DNA of 64,000 nucleotides from Tipula vernalis. Its lineage: Eukaryota > Arthropoda > Insecta > Diptera > Tipulidae. Below are positions 52,401-54,198 of the stretch, piece after piece; the stretch's first letter is position 1, and every line of letters begins with the position of its first letter. Below the pieces are notes generated by a model. The model worked only from the letters and a program-made list of their open reading frames with translations, was not told the origin of the DNA and made no database searches. A program made the translations under genes and the position numbers. The stretch lies in the NCBI GenBank assembly GCA_958295665.1, contig OY282558.1, positions 117,108,838-117,172,837 on the forward strand, in the 5' to 3' direction.

Positions 52401-54198
52401 AAAATCCCATAGTATTTTGTTTACGTTTCATAGGAAAATAAAAATCTTTATTCCCCTCTTTATATTAGTGGTTTGACTTTTTAGACTGATGTCACGGCTA
52501 TTTATGTAGTGGCATTGGTTAAACATTAAACTTAACACTTAACCGACGGGTCTTTTTTTCGTCGCGTGCGCCGTTACGACGGGCTGTTTCGCGAGAATTC
52601 CGCACAACATAATAGTTAAAATAGAGTTGTGGCGAAAGTAAAAATATTTTGGCCTTGTAATATTTTTTTTCTTGTAGTACAAACCTTCATTCATACATGG
52701 AAGCACAAAACGGTTTATTTGTTGCCGTTAGATACTACAAAACCCGATGTTAAACGTCAGAAGTCGAAAAAGGTAGTCCCTACCGGCCCCGCCGGTTACC
52801 ATCAGCTGACGAGGCCGGTAGATACTACTCGTCCCGTCGGTTAAGTGTTAATACGTATTTAAATACTTAAACAACCTTCACGCAATAAATAAAAATAAAA
52901 AAATTTACCGCTATTAGTCGCGACTCTTTATTTATTTACTTAATGAAAAATGTAAATATGTATGTATGGATGTACATACAATATTTTTCTGCAACGTGCA
53001 TGTATCGATCTAATGTAAACCGCATTTTATTTCAATCTCGATGATTTCTTAACGTTTATTGCATAACATGAACATTAAAATTGCAAGTAACCTACTTTTT
53101 GTTGTGTAATCACGATGTCGATAACACGTTTTTGCAATTTATCTGATTTATATATAGGTAATGAATAATGATATACCCTGATACGATAATATCGTTGCAA
53201 ATTATAATTAAGTTTTATTGAGAACTTACCATCATCAGGCATGCCGGCGTCTGATGTAATAATTGCTCGTTCCTCTGTAAATAATGTTTGTTGATGATAT
53301 TTCGTCGCTGCTTGAATCATTTTTGACATGTCTGTCTCATATTCACCAACGGCTACTTCCATCACTATATATGTAAATAAACAGAATAAATTAAATAAAT
53401 AATTTTGTAATTATGTGTAATGTATATTTACAAAAATCGGCTGGATTGTGATATGGTGGACACTTTAATCCTAAATCACTTAAAAATGGAACTAATTCCT
53501 TAATACGTCCTTGGAATATACAATTGCCCTGCGACACCGTATACAAATTGTCAAATATTTCGAATAGTAGAGCACTCGGTTGATGAATTGTACAAACAAT
53601 GGTTCGACCTTCTTGCGCTAATTTTTTTAGTAGCGTAATGCATTGTGTACATGATGAGCTGTCTAAACCTGAGGTTGGTTCATCCAAAAATAATACTGGT
53701 GGATTGTTAATTAATTCCAAGGCAATGGCAAGTCGTTTCTTTTGCCCACCTGATAATCGGCCGGCATATGTATTATGCCGTTTATCTAGTCCAAGTGACA
53801 CTAATATTTTTTTGATCTGGAAAATATTAATATTGATTCAATATGTATACATATTGGAGGGTATATACTACAAATACTACTTACCAGTTTTATTTTTCCC
53901 TCCCTTGAAATCGAAAATCCTAATTTTAAATGTGTCGCCACAATCATATACTCTTTAACGGTTAAATACGATCGTAAGGCATCATCTTGATGGATGTAGC
54001 ACGATATTTGTTTAAATGCTTCTGAATTGTGTTCGCGTAGTTCACCATTTACGTATATTTCGCCGGTAACACCGCGACACACGTACCCAGCCATAATATT
54101 CAATAGTGTACTTTTGCCTGCTCCTGATGGTCCCATAATTGCGGTTAGCTTACCACCCAAAAATTCACCATTAATACCGTGTAAAATTTCTTTTGAAT
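7069..54198 (-). CDS. ABCG1/ABCG4-like ABC half-transporter, 8 exons, N-terminus missing
   Basis: Spliced product of eight exons (54198-53885, 53816-53432, 53364-53230, 27287-27094, 27016-26848, 26597-26497, 26322-26167, 7413-7069). The total of 1799 coding bases runs as one frame to TAG. Residues below count from the first, split, codon. Walker A GPSGAGKS is at 23-30, the Q-loop lies in CYIHQDD, the LSGGQ signature is at 126-130, Walker B VLFLDE at 146-151 and the H-loop His at 183; all are intact. A conserved NPADF segment then leads into a membrane domain with the ABCG re-entry and GYDR/Cys-rich loop features near the C-terminus. The order NBD then TMD and the length (about 599 versus about 680 for ABCG1) indicate a half-transporter that must dimerise. 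Family knowledge suggests lipid or sterol export at membranes; the substrate here is unknown. Introns 3 (25,942) and 7 (18,753) are packed with transposons; the others are 67-250. The first exon(s) and promoter were not found. Confidence 0.93.
7414..8480. other. Intron 7 sequence, nothing recognised
   Basis: Intronic DNA between the last ABCG exon and Helitron 1. No protein-like frame. Near its end, CCACGCTTATATTT at 8380-8393 recurs as its reverse complement at 8518-8531, bracketing A/G-rich direct repeats of the AAAAGGCTTTGAAAAG type. This inverted pair marks the point where Helitron coding sequence stops. Confidence 0.4.
8509..9411 (-). pseudogene. Helitron 1 PIF1-type helicase, C-terminally truncated
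   Basis: Walker A is [16 protein letters not shown] at the start of one frame; after a frame change come [15 protein letters not shown] (Walker B), [15 protein letters not shown] (motif III with sensor Gln) and [15 protein letters not shown] (motif IV). A segment [19 protein letters not shown] corresponds to the LxxNxDxxxGLxNG motif where the DNA-binding 2B-like part begins, and homology stops there. The remaining 17 codons are hydrophobic and unrelated. Superfamily 1B 5'-3' helicase by family. Confidence 0.9.
9490..10157 (-). pseudogene. Helitron 1 Rep-helicase linker
   Basis: Frames at 10157-9816 and 9819-9490 follow the Tyr motif. Recognisable pieces are [25 protein letters not shown] (the conserved EAxxRLxxxxxxxxSxxVxxL segment) and a charged helix with [25 protein letters not shown], probably coiled coil. 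They correspond to the stretch between Rep and helicase in Helitrons. The join between the two pieces needs a frame change near 9816. Confidence 0.75.
10120..10786 (-). pseudogene. Helitron 1 Rep HUH nuclease region
   Basis: Three frames make up the nuclease. The first has [13 protein letters not shown] with both His of the HUH motif (10675-10673 and 10669-10667). The second carries [20 protein letters not shown] and SPEF-like [17 protein letters not shown]. The third reads [17 protein letters not shown], with the two catalytic Tyr positions of eukaryotic Helitron Rep (codons starting at 10272 and 10260) intact. Family knowledge: HUH plus two Tyr nick DNA and form covalent 5' links during rolling-circle or peel-and-paste transposition. 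The broken frame means no active enzyme. Confidence 0.88.
10798..11310 (-). pseudogene. Helitron_like_N domain of Helitron 1
   Basis: A 170-codon frame with [44 protein letters not shown] and [18 protein letters not shown], then [15 protein letters not shown]. These match the Pfam Helitron_like_N layout (LFPxGxGG, YxxxRLxxxDxRF, GSxxYWxxxxxxLxAxIxxLGxPTxFxTxSxxDxxW). The domain precedes the HUH nuclease and probably helps bind the transposon end. The next block continues in another frame at 10786. Confidence 0.88.
11307..11999 (-). pseudogene. Helitron 1 acidic linker
   Basis: Two overlapping frames with no recognised fold. The one at 11594-11307 is rich in Asp/Glu ([19 protein letters not shown]), as expected for the low-complexity linker ahead of the Rep N-terminal domain. 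The other (11999-11694) may be partly out of frame, although [25 protein letters not shown] looks coding. Confidence that this belongs to the Helitron rests on position and strand. Confidence 0.5.
12041..12720 (-). pseudogene. Helitron 1 Cys-rich / DUF6570-like region
   Basis: Two frames give [11 protein letters not shown], then [10 protein letters not shown] (two CxxC pairs, a likely zinc site), then [18 protein letters not shown], which matches the conserved EQRLISRRIPFMKI pattern of the DUF6570 domain. After a frame change the sequence continues [14 protein letters not shown]...[17 protein letters not shown], also typical of this domain in Helitrons. Function of the domain is unknown; it always lies upstream of the Rep N-terminal domain. 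Confidence 0.75.
12689..13026 (-). pseudogene. Helitron 1 N-terminal basic repeats
   Basis: From an ATG at 13026 the frame reads [14 protein letters not shown] and then four degenerate repeats of about 22 residues of the type R-RLE-x(n)-ETxExR, for example [17 protein letters not shown] and [16 protein letters not shown]. Such Arg-rich, helix-forming repeats are common at the N-terminus of Helitron proteins in arthropods and probably contact nucleic acid; that role is inference. The frame ends at 12689 where a shift leads into the Cys-rich region. Confidence 0.75.
13200..13689 (-). repeat. Possible tRNA-derived SINE fragment
   Basis: On the minus strand GGTTCGAATCC, a perfect pol III B box, lies at 13342-13332, with an A-box-like TGGTTTGATGG 43 bases upstream at 13395-13385. 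The sequence between them does not fold into a clear cloverleaf and no anticodon stem is convincing, so it is not called a tRNA gene. Beside it, an imperfect direct repeat (CCATTTAGYYCTCRKCACGTA-like) occurs at about 13178 and 13261. Confidence 0.35.
13690..13930 (+). repeat. Transposon 3'-tail-like sequence
   Basis: Contains AAATTTCAGCTCAATTGGG (13797) followed by ACAAACAGACACACAGAGTGAG (13857). This pairing of 'TTTCAGCTCAATTG' with 'ACAAACAGACA' is typical of the 3' part of several insect LINE/SINE families. No coding sequence is attached. The family cannot be named without a repeat library. Confidence 0.4.
14215..14560 (+). pseudogene. mariner transposase relic 1
   Basis: Three frames give EGRPKKI, then [27 protein letters not shown] (the helix-turn-helix part of a mariner DNA-binding domain), then [19 protein letters not shown] (the conserved WVPHEL linker motif), and finally [17 protein letters not shown], which holds the first catalytic Asp in the (G)DEKWI context. 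Everything after that, including the second and third Asp, is missing. No terminal inverted repeats were identified. Confidence 0.85.
14576..15261. other. Non-coding stretch with short inverted motifs
   Basis: Nothing protein-like; the 92-codon frame at 14546-14824 is low-complexity and begins in mariner sequence. Words such as GGGAAATTCAGGGATTTCCCGG (about 15091) and AGGGAAATCCCG (about 15222) form small inverted pairs. GCTGTAGCTACTGTAGATAC-type repeats occur near 14940. Confidence 0.35.
15262..15735. repeat. Inverted array of ~105-base degenerate repeat
   Basis: Units with the core 'TTTCCRTCG..TCGAATTTCATCATAATYGGTTAAGAAACGGCC..ATATTCCAG' in forward orientation at about 15528-15735, and the same units in reverse orientation at about 15262-15500 (for example GATGAAATTTGGCC followed by GATGGAAATCG and GATCTGGAATA). 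The same family occurs in reverse at 34480-34745 and forward at 54990-55545. A head-to-head arrangement could fold back on itself. Confidence 0.7.
15740..16516. other. Non-coding stretch, nothing recognised
   Basis: AT-rich intron DNA without protein-like frames. The two ~65-codon frames near 16136-16394 overlap on opposite strands and have no family features. Confidence 0.35.
16517..17578 (+). repeat. CTCAA-rich degenerate minisatellite, copy 1
   Basis: More than 1 kb of loosely periodic words of the type AACTCAACCYTAAACTCAA, with interspersed variants (CAACTCAACC, AAATCAACCC). Strand asymmetry is strong: C and A dominate and G is rare. The array ends in TCAATCTTCAAACCAGCATATAT, which also ends copy 2 as TCCTCAAACCATCATATTATAT, so the arrays belong to one dispersed element. 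Related arrays are at 19944-20356 and 28008-28296. Confidence 0.8.
17640..17800 (+). repeat. Unique flank of the CTCAA element, copy 1
   Basis: Shares TTTCAATTCTCCGCCTTGA, GCTTTTTCGGA, AACGTCGAGAAAA and a TTTTCAATACTTTGG segment with 20400-20680 and, partly, with 46436-46545. The shared segment always lies 3' of the CTCAA array when an array is present. Confidence 0.7.
17801..18906. other. Non-coding stretch, probably repeat-derived
   Basis: No protein homology. A feature near 17937 (CAGGGGTGCATGATACCCCT, then TCTCGGGGGTGAAAATT) contains an inverted GGGGT/ACCCC pair and resembles repeat-derived DNA. The 18304-18619 frames overlap on both strands and are not credible genes. Confidence 0.35.
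19060..19943. other. Insert inside the Cys-rich relic, 5' part
   Basis: No coding homology. This is the first part of the DNA separating blocks 1 and 2 of the Cys-rich relic; the rest is the CTCAA element copy 2. Low-complexity AT-rich sequence; the frame at 19641-19826 has no family features. Confidence 0.35.
19944..20680 (+). repeat. CTCAA element, copy 2
   Basis: CTCAA-type array at 19944-20356 followed by the family's unique flank at 20400-20680 with TTTCAATTCTCCGCCTTGA, CTTTTTCGGAC, AACGTCGAGAAAA, TTTTTTGATAATTTTAACAGGATTTCAATAACG-like words (positions 20437-20650). It lies inside the interrupted Cys-rich relic, so it probably inserted there or came with a neighbouring insertion. The 82-codon frame at 20401-20649 is within the repeat and has no known relatives. 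Confidence 0.75.
21705..22095. repeat. Fold-back array
   Basis: Two direct units, starting AGCTATCGCGGAAAAG at 21705 and AGCTAACGAAGCAAAA at about 21856, share TTTCCGTGRGAAATCTRGGAAAATTC and ATTTGTATAAAATC. A reverse-complement unit follows, ending ACGATAGCT at 22039 and continuing to TTTTTTGG near 22095. Arms of about 70 bases pair at roughly 80% identity by eye. No coding capacity; a fold-back or MITE-like element is the most likely origin. Confidence 0.6.
22440..22790 (+). pseudogene. mariner transposase relic 2, internally deleted
   Basis: One open frame from 22513 to about 22770 reads [22 protein letters not shown] (first catalytic Asp in TGDEKWI), [10 protein letters not shown], then directly [26 protein letters not shown] (third catalytic Asp in PDLAPSDY context) and [10 protein letters not shown]. 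The segment with the second Asp (HDNARPH) is deleted without breaking the frame. The sequence differs from relic 1, so it is a separate copy. Confidence 0.85.
22800..23250. other. Non-coding stretch, nothing recognised
   Basis: Intronic DNA between a mariner relic and a LINE 3' end. The 66-codon frame at 22864-23064 has no family features. Confidence 0.35.
23250..24350 (-). pseudogene. LINE relic 1: RT C-terminus, RNase H, 3' end
   Basis: Minus-strand frames give [23 protein letters not shown] and [19 protein letters not shown] (thumb region after the RT of APE-type LINEs with RNase H), then [20 protein letters not shown] and [14 protein letters not shown] (RNase H with catalytic Asp residues in TDGSK and TDSQAA). 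Downstream, a decayed [12 protein letters not shown]..., [18 protein letters not shown] matches the C-terminal segment of these elements, and the CTAAACTTAACCTAAACTAA tail at about 23252-23275 looks like the LINE 3' end. Clade is I/LOA/R1-like; not resolved. Confidence 0.8.
24520..25835 (-). pseudogene. LINE relic 2: RT, RNase H and C-terminus
   Basis: A second copy upstream on the same strand. A relic of the endonuclease-RT spacer ([15 protein letters not shown]) is joined to [19 protein letters not shown] (after PAFLQQG in relatives), then [19 protein letters not shown], the frame 25535-24972 with [14 protein letters not shown] and [16 protein letters not shown] (catalytic Asp region of RT), and, after a deletion of the YADD region, [16 protein letters not shown] (RNase H). 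Then [14 protein letters not shown], and [18 protein letters not shown], a CCHC-type C-terminal zinc motif. It is similar to relic 1 but overlaps it in content, so the two are different copies. Confidence 0.8.
25836..26166. other. Intron 7, nothing recognised
   Basis: AT-rich intron just downstream of ABCG exon 26322-26167. No feature beyond the donor GTAAGTAC at 26166. Confidence 0.4.
26167..26322 (-). CDS. ABCG exon with TM3-TM4 region
   Basis: Acceptor CTTATAG, donor GTAAGTAC. Encodes exactly 52 codons in phase 0, with hydrophobic stretches [11 protein letters not shown] and [25 protein letters not shown]. The second covers the ABCG segment that packs small residues before TM5. The frame joins to [11 protein letters not shown] in the last exon after an intron of 18.8 kb. 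Confidence 0.9.
26497..26597 (-). CDS. ABCG exon with FPxExxxxxRExxxxxY motif
   Basis: Acceptor CATTTAG, donor GTAAGTAG. Begins by completing Phe, then [19 protein letters not shown], the strongly conserved FPxE-xxxLxREHxNRWY segment following TM2-TM3 in ABCG1-like proteins, and continues [13 protein letters not shown]. Ends in phase 0. At 101 bases it has no ATG-initiated frame of note. Confidence 0.9.
26848..27016 (-). CDS. ABCG exon with TM1-TM2 region
   Basis: Acceptor TTTTGACAG, donor GTAAGTAA. Translates in phase 0 as [25 protein letters not shown], then a short loop, then [22 protein letters not shown], i.e. two hydrophobic segments matching TM1 and TM2 of ABCG. It leaves one base of the next codon. 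The reading frame differs from the longest ATG-initiated frame in this stretch, which is spurious. Confidence 0.88.
27094..27287 (-). CDS. ABCG exon, start of membrane domain
   Basis: Acceptor TTCCGCAG, donor GTAAGATG. Completes the split codon as Asp and runs [10 protein letters not shown]... to [24 protein letters not shown]. The segment [14 protein letters not shown] corresponds to the conserved connecting helix (xQFxxLxxRxxxxxxR) that precedes TM1 in ABCG transporters. Ends in phase 0. Identified by phase, splice sites and family pattern rather than by a long homologous block. Confidence 0.88.
27288..28007. other. Intron 3, nothing recognised
   Basis: Intron DNA at the 3' side of intron 3, starting with the poly-pyrimidine tract before 27287 on the minus strand. 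A segment near 27900 (CCGAAACCGTTAAAAATC) and AAGGGTTGAAACCTC at 27979 resembles the flank of the CTCAA arrays. Confidence 0.35.
28008..28296 (+). repeat. CTCAA-rich array, copy 3
   Basis: Short array of CAACTCAATTTACAACTCAACC-type words (see 28009 on) with the same A/C bias as the copies at 16.5 and 19.9 kb. Here the shared TCTCCGCC flank is absent and the array passes into an ACCATCAT repeat instead. Confidence 0.7.
28310..28537 (+). repeat. ACCATCATA-type low-complexity array
   Basis: Imperfect tandem words ACCATCAT, ACCATTA, ACCGTCGTACC over about 230 bases. Gypsy A inserted at its far edge: the last bases before the LTR (ATAAT) are duplicated after the element. Confidence 0.75.
28543..28746 (+). 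repeat. Gypsy A 5' LTR
   Basis: 204 bases, TGTGATG...CTACA. Contains an AATAAATAATTG stretch usable as a poly(A) signal at about 28695. Versus the 3' LTR it has four extra bases (GACG-type insertion after CGCATG) and C instead of T at the fourth base from the end. Confidence 0.93.
28895..29393 (+). pseudogene. Gypsy A gag (capsid part)
   Basis: Starts at ATG 28895 ([22 protein letters not shown]), with the typical gag pattern F-x-G-x-D-W-x-x-Y-x-E. A 2-base shift near 29116 moves it to the frame that continues [36 protein letters not shown]...LVNQFVMGM...AISIALKM, the standard capsid helices (LRxLAxxCxFGxxLxxxLxxQFVxGL). The frame stops at 29391-29393. Confidence 0.85.
29435..30600 (+). other. 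Unexplained AT-rich segment inside gypsy A gag
   Basis: Between the capsid stop and the nucleocapsid lies about 1.15 kb with no gag-like frame. Much of it is A/T runs (29760-30130) with a GC-richer end near 30420-30600. No LTR pair, terminal repeats or target duplication was found that would define a nested insertion. Either an unrecognised insertion or non-homologous filler. Confidence 0.5.
30649..31077 (+). pseudogene. Gypsy A nucleocapsid and protease
   Basis: Two CCHC zinc knuckles, [14 protein letters not shown] and [14 protein letters not shown], then [20 protein letters not shown], the DTGA active site of the retroviral-type aspartic protease. The frame is open upstream of the ATG (GRGDNQPRM), so the Met is not necessarily the start. 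The protease core is cut: GNTYSTNKK is followed within 25 codons, in another frame, by [20 protein letters not shown], the end of protease, so about 50-60 codons are missing. Confidence 0.88.
31226..33404 (+). pseudogene. Gypsy A reverse transcriptase, RNase H, integrase core
   Basis: RT begins [27 protein letters not shown] and includes [26 protein letters not shown], then, after a one-base shift in the A-run at 31601-31608, [13 protein letters not shown] and the catalytic FVDDIAITG. RNase [39 protein letters not shown], all key acidic residues present. Integrase: H-x-H and C-x2-C in IHSSHFGI...CRSC, Asp in HADFAGPF, Asp in [11 protein letters not shown], Glu in [12 protein letters not shown]; the DDE triad is intact. 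Stop at 33404 arises from another one-base shift at an A-run near 33381. Confidence 0.93.
33383..34099 (+). pseudogene. Gypsy A integrase C-terminal part
   Basis: Continues the integrase in another frame: [43 protein letters not shown], the conserved segment after the DDE core, then a [23 protein letters not shown]...[16 protein letters not shown] beta-barrel-like (GPY/F) domain. The Ser/Asp-rich tail ends with the element's last stop before the purine tract and 3' LTR. Confidence 0.88.
34187..34386 (+). repeat. Gypsy A 3' LTR
   Basis: 200 bases, nearly identical to the 5' LTR, followed at once by the target duplicate ATAAT and then CATACATG. Confidence 0.93.
34392..35116 (-). repeat. Spacer with ~105-base repeat family in reverse
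   Basis: 34480-34745 carries two to three units of the family also seen at 15.3 and 55.0 kb, here in reverse orientation (TTAACCAATTATGATAAAAATTGACATG..TTGGAAATGGGATT). The rest up to 35116 holds nothing recognised. Confidence 0.6.
35141..35848 (+). pseudogene. Gypsy B protease end and RT N-terminal half
   Basis: [24 protein letters not shown] is the C-terminal part of a gypsy protease (GRxWL-type). RT follows: [78 protein letters not shown] frame change at about 35835 leads into the next frame. The Met at 35141 is internal to the element, not a true start. Confidence 0.88.
35820..37127 (+). pseudogene. Gypsy B RT C-terminal half and RNase H
   Basis: [39 protein letters not shown] and the catalytic [11 protein letters not shown] are intact. 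RNase H has [16 protein letters not shown], but EKEAxALVFGVKKFHQYL of relatives is shortened to [13 protein letters not shown], and the TDHKPL motif reads PDNTGL, so the enzyme is damaged. The region up to 37127 enters the integrase zinc domain and is cut off there ([15 protein letters not shown]). Confidence 0.88.
37128..37994 (+). pseudogene. Gypsy B integrase remnants
   Basis: After a deletion removing the HHCC zinc domain, [19 protein letters not shown] (first catalytic Asp) is readable at about 37138-37195. A second deletion precedes [31 protein letters not shown] (second Asp) and [17 protein letters not shown] (catalytic Glu) in 37211-37603. The C-terminal frame 37716-37994 ([17 protein letters not shown]...RRSNRIRTP) is the usual Arg-rich end. 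Confidence 0.85.
38001..38308 (+). other. Possible gypsy B 3' LTR remnant
   Basis: Sequence after the purine tract contains TATATAAATAAG (about 38135) and TAAATAAAACATAAACC (about 38190), plausible TATA-like and poly(A) elements of an LTR. No partner LTR was found. Nothing else recognised. Confidence 0.35.
38309..38760 (+). pseudogene. DNA transposase C-terminal scrap (P/THAP9-like, tentative)
   Basis: [13 protein letters not shown]...CQSCREKM resembles the YxAGYxxxK...CxxC segment in the C-terminal RNase H-like part of P/THAP9-type transposases. After the stop at 38512 the text continues in changed frames as [23 protein letters not shown] and [36 protein letters not shown], which fit the following PSDxxxxxxxxxExxF block only loosely. 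Superfamily assignment is uncertain. Confidence 0.4.
38761..39401. other. Non-coding stretch with (TAA)n microsatellite
   Basis: AT-rich, nothing protein-like until the LINE endonuclease begins. A (TAA)n run occupies 39277-39299; the Asn run in the frame there is its translation. Confidence 0.45.
39402..41178 (+). pseudogene. LINE 3A: APE endonuclease and RT N-terminal two thirds
   Basis: Endonuclease: [42 protein letters not shown] (with the Asn and ETWL catalytic motifs), then [12 protein letters not shown] and DIMAVRVKV...VVAVYIPSS after a frame change. The spacer is in 39923-40423 ([25 protein letters not shown]). [53 protein letters not shown] (first catalytic Asp), [27 protein letters not shown]. 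The expected FADD motif never follows because the sequence switches to a different LINE. CR1/Jockey-like by motif style. Confidence 0.85.
41179..41860 (+). pseudogene. LINE 3B: RT C-terminal half of a second LINE
   Basis: Fused in frame to 3A. Reads [39 protein letters not shown] (a second copy of the 'xxPQGSxxSP' motif), [13 protein letters not shown] (catalytic FADD), then [38 protein letters not shown], and, after a stop at 41670, [28 protein letters not shown]. The style is that of I-type LINEs. It ends near a 12-C run at 41831-41842, next to the BEL relic. Confidence 0.85.
41976..43472 (-). pseudogene. BEL reverse transcriptase and RNase H start
   Basis: Pieces in several frames: [18 protein letters not shown] and [23 protein letters not shown] (the LPHHxV segment), [41 protein letters not shown] (catalytic Asp in ADIEKMYxQI context), then [11 protein letters not shown] at 42674-42663, an intact YxDD motif. 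Downstream are [25 protein letters not shown] (LGLxWxxxxD), [11 protein letters not shown] and the RNase H start [16 protein letters not shown]. Homology stops near 41980. Confidence 0.88.
43512..43916 (-). pseudogene. BEL aspartic protease (DUF1758 type)
   Basis: [26 protein letters not shown] contains the DSGSQ active site typical of the DUF1758 protease of BEL elements, followed by ISGLGHAQ and, near the end, [20 protein letters not shown], which corresponds to LADPxFxxPxxIDxLLGAD. The expected terminal Gly-Ala-Asp is damaged (VAGC), then a frame change. Confidence 0.88.
43972..44172 (-). pseudogene. BEL Cys-rich region after gag
   Basis: [44 protein letters not shown] holds the CxNCLxxxHxxxxC and CxxCxxxHHTLLH motifs found between gag and protease in BEL/Pao and related Peptidase_A17 elements. 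The final His is replaced by Tyr (HHTLLY). Confidence 0.85.
44173..45167 (-). pseudogene. BEL gag (DUF1759 domain, zinc knuckle)
   Basis: ATG at 45167 ([11 protein letters not shown]) is followed by TAG at 45134-45132, then the frame is open: [86 protein letters not shown], the exact pattern of DUF1759 in BEL/Pao gag. A shift near 44530 continues [23 protein letters not shown] and ends in [18 protein letters not shown] role in packaging RNA in virus-like particles is known for the family. Confidence 0.9.
45504..45521 (-). promoter_or_regulatory. Primer binding site for tRNA-Tyr (BEL element)
   Basis: TGGTCCTTTGAGCCGGAT is complementary to the 3' end of insect tRNA-Tyr (ATCCGGCTCGAAGGA plus CCA, recalled from the Drosophila gene) with a single T for C difference. 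The preceding bases TTCA fit an LTR terminus. A second element at 56821-56834 has the same site. Confidence 0.7.
45522..45975 (-). repeat. Probable BEL 5' LTR and flank, outer end undefined
   Basis: By position relative to the primer site, the 5' LTR occupies some of this region and ends at 45522. No second LTR exists in the window for comparison, so the start cannot be fixed. The 75-codon frame at 45366-45593 crosses the LTR/primer site and is not a gene. Confidence 0.45.
45976..46320. mobile_element. 345-base MITE with 20-base TIRs and TA target site
   Basis: Perfect terminal inverted repeats ATTGAGGAGTGTCTGATCAA at 45976-45995 and its complement at 46301-46320, flanked on both sides by TA (45974-45975 and 46321-46322). 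A TA duplication points to a Tc1/mariner-superfamily transposase. The interior (GCGTCTGGGGAACGCG..., GCGCCACACGGTGG...) has no coding capacity. Perfect ends suggest a fairly young insertion. Confidence 0.85.
46436..46545 (+). repeat. CTCAA-element flank, partial copy 4
   Basis: Carries AAACGCCGCGAAAAGTGATTTTGGAC, TTTTTGATCATTTTTGACAGGATTTCAATACTTTGG, close to 20586-20650 and 17690-17790. No CTCAA array is attached. It ends in a 10-base stem hairpin ACTTTGGTCT / AGACCAAAGT at 46518-46541. Confidence 0.65.
46778..47015 (-). repeat. Gypsy C 3' LTR
   Basis: 238 bases, TGTAAAGTCGTC to AGTTTACA as read on the plus strand. Differs from the other copy by several single-base changes and small indels in the T-run near 46885. 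Confidence 0.92.
47049..48182 (-). pseudogene. Gypsy C integrase
   Basis: HHCC part: [25 protein letters not shown] followed by a shift to SFIDKCIKC. Core: [15 protein letters not shown] (Asp), [12 protein letters not shown] (Asp), [17 protein letters not shown] (Glu), so the DDE residues are intact. C-terminal frame 47360-47049 has [27 protein letters not shown], the GPY/F module, then an acidic tail. The two last frames overlap by a few bases after a one-base shift. Confidence 0.9.
48161..48985 (-). pseudogene. Gypsy C RNase H
   Basis: [23 protein letters not shown] (first Asp), [10 protein letters not shown] followed by a stop where relatives have Glu-Leu before [13 protein letters not shown] (third acidic residue) and [21 protein letters not shown] at the end. 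The stop at 48563 and the frame change make it non-functional. Confidence 0.88.
48871..49434 (-). pseudogene. Gypsy C reverse transcriptase lacking YxDD
   Basis: [53 protein letters not shown] is well preserved, then [12 protein letters not shown] in a shifted frame, then [33 protein letters not shown]. In relatives about 15 codons containing the catalytic Y-M-D-D lie between IFKDL and TLEEHxxLM; here they are absent without a frame change. [12 protein letters not shown] and [13 protein letters not shown] follow. The enzyme cannot be catalytic. Confidence 0.9.
49587..50314 (-). pseudogene. Gypsy C protease region
   Basis: [24 protein letters not shown]..., then [17 protein letters not shown] with the DTGS active site, [13 protein letters not shown], and in another frame [15 protein letters not shown]...[19 protein letters not shown]. 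This last piece resembles the spacer before RT in gypsy elements of this type. The frame changes at about 49915. Confidence 0.8.
50462..50698 (-). repeat. Gypsy C 5' LTR
   Basis: 237 bases. As read on the minus strand it begins TGTAAACTACTAAATGGCGG. No primer site starting TGG follows directly (the next bases are ACTTAAGATGTG), another sign of internal loss. Confidence 0.92.
50699..51880. other. Intron 3, nothing recognised
   Basis: AT-rich intron DNA. The 92- and 66-codon minus frames here have no family features. No repeats were matched to other parts of the window. Confidence 0.4.
51881..52524. repeat. Near-perfect long palindrome, ~320-base arms
   Basis: Centre between 52198 and 52199 in CTTAATAAATTTATTAAG, without a spacer. 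Arms are almost identical to about 51941/52456, then continue with lower identity to GTTAAACCAA at 51881 and TTGGTTAAAC at 52524. Differences are few (for example a one-base indel in GGGGATAAAG versus GGGGAATAAAG). No coding sequence. A fold-back element or the product of a template switch are both possible. The right end lies 11 bases from a TTAA-flanked MITE. Confidence 0.9.
52536..52847. mobile_element. 312-base piggyBac-like MITE with TTAA target
   Basis: Terminal inverted repeats CACTTAACCGACGGG at 52536-52550 and CCCGTCGGTTAAGTG at 52833-52847 are flanked on both sides by TTAA (52532-52535 and 52848-52851). TTAA duplication is the mark of piggyBac transposition. The interior is GC-richer (CCGGCCCCGCCGGT at about 52781) than surrounding DNA. 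The 71-codon frame inside has no known relatives and is probably fortuitous. Confidence 0.85.
52852..53229. other. Intron 3 beside the linker exon
   Basis: AT-rich intron with a short TGTATGTATGGATGTACATAC stretch near 52958. The donor of the linker exon is at 53229-53228. Nothing else seen. Confidence 0.45.
53230..53364 (-). CDS. ABCG linker exon
   Basis: Acceptor ATATATAG, donor GTAAGTTC. The split codon with the previous exon gives Leu, so the join reads [15 protein letters not shown], matching the ABCG1-type NPADFxMEVAxGEY. The rest ([12 protein letters not shown]...AGMPDD) is the variable linker between the ATPase and membrane domains. It ends in phase 1 and the matching next exon is 25.9 kb away. 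Confidence 0.9.
53432..53816 (-). CDS. ABCG exon with signature, Walker B and H-loop
   Basis: Acceptor TTTTCCAG, donor GTAAATATAC; leaves one base of a split codon. It carries [16 protein letters not shown] (ABC signature), [17 protein letters not shown] (Walker B and D-loop), [11 protein letters not shown] (H-loop His) and, at the end, [10 protein letters not shown], a hallmark of ABCG proteins just before the linker. No stops or odd substitutions in catalytic residues. The 68-base intron upstream is short, as in higher Diptera. Confidence 0.95.
53885..54198 (-). CDS. ABCG exon with Walker A
   Basis: Acceptor CTTTCAG before 54198 and donor GTAAGTAG after 53885. It enters with two bases of a split codon and ends in phase 0. 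It encodes the start of the nucleotide-binding domain: the beta-strand region [18 protein letters not shown] with Walker A, then a [12 protein letters not shown] segment and the Q-loop CYIHQDD followed by YLTVKEYM. The preceding exon was not located, so about 80-95 N-terminal residues of a typical ABCG1 are missing. Confidence 0.93.

Noticed and set aside
52629..52844. 71-codon frame inside the TTAA MITE as a piggyBac transposase piece
   Set aside because: No transposase motifs; too short and without relatives.
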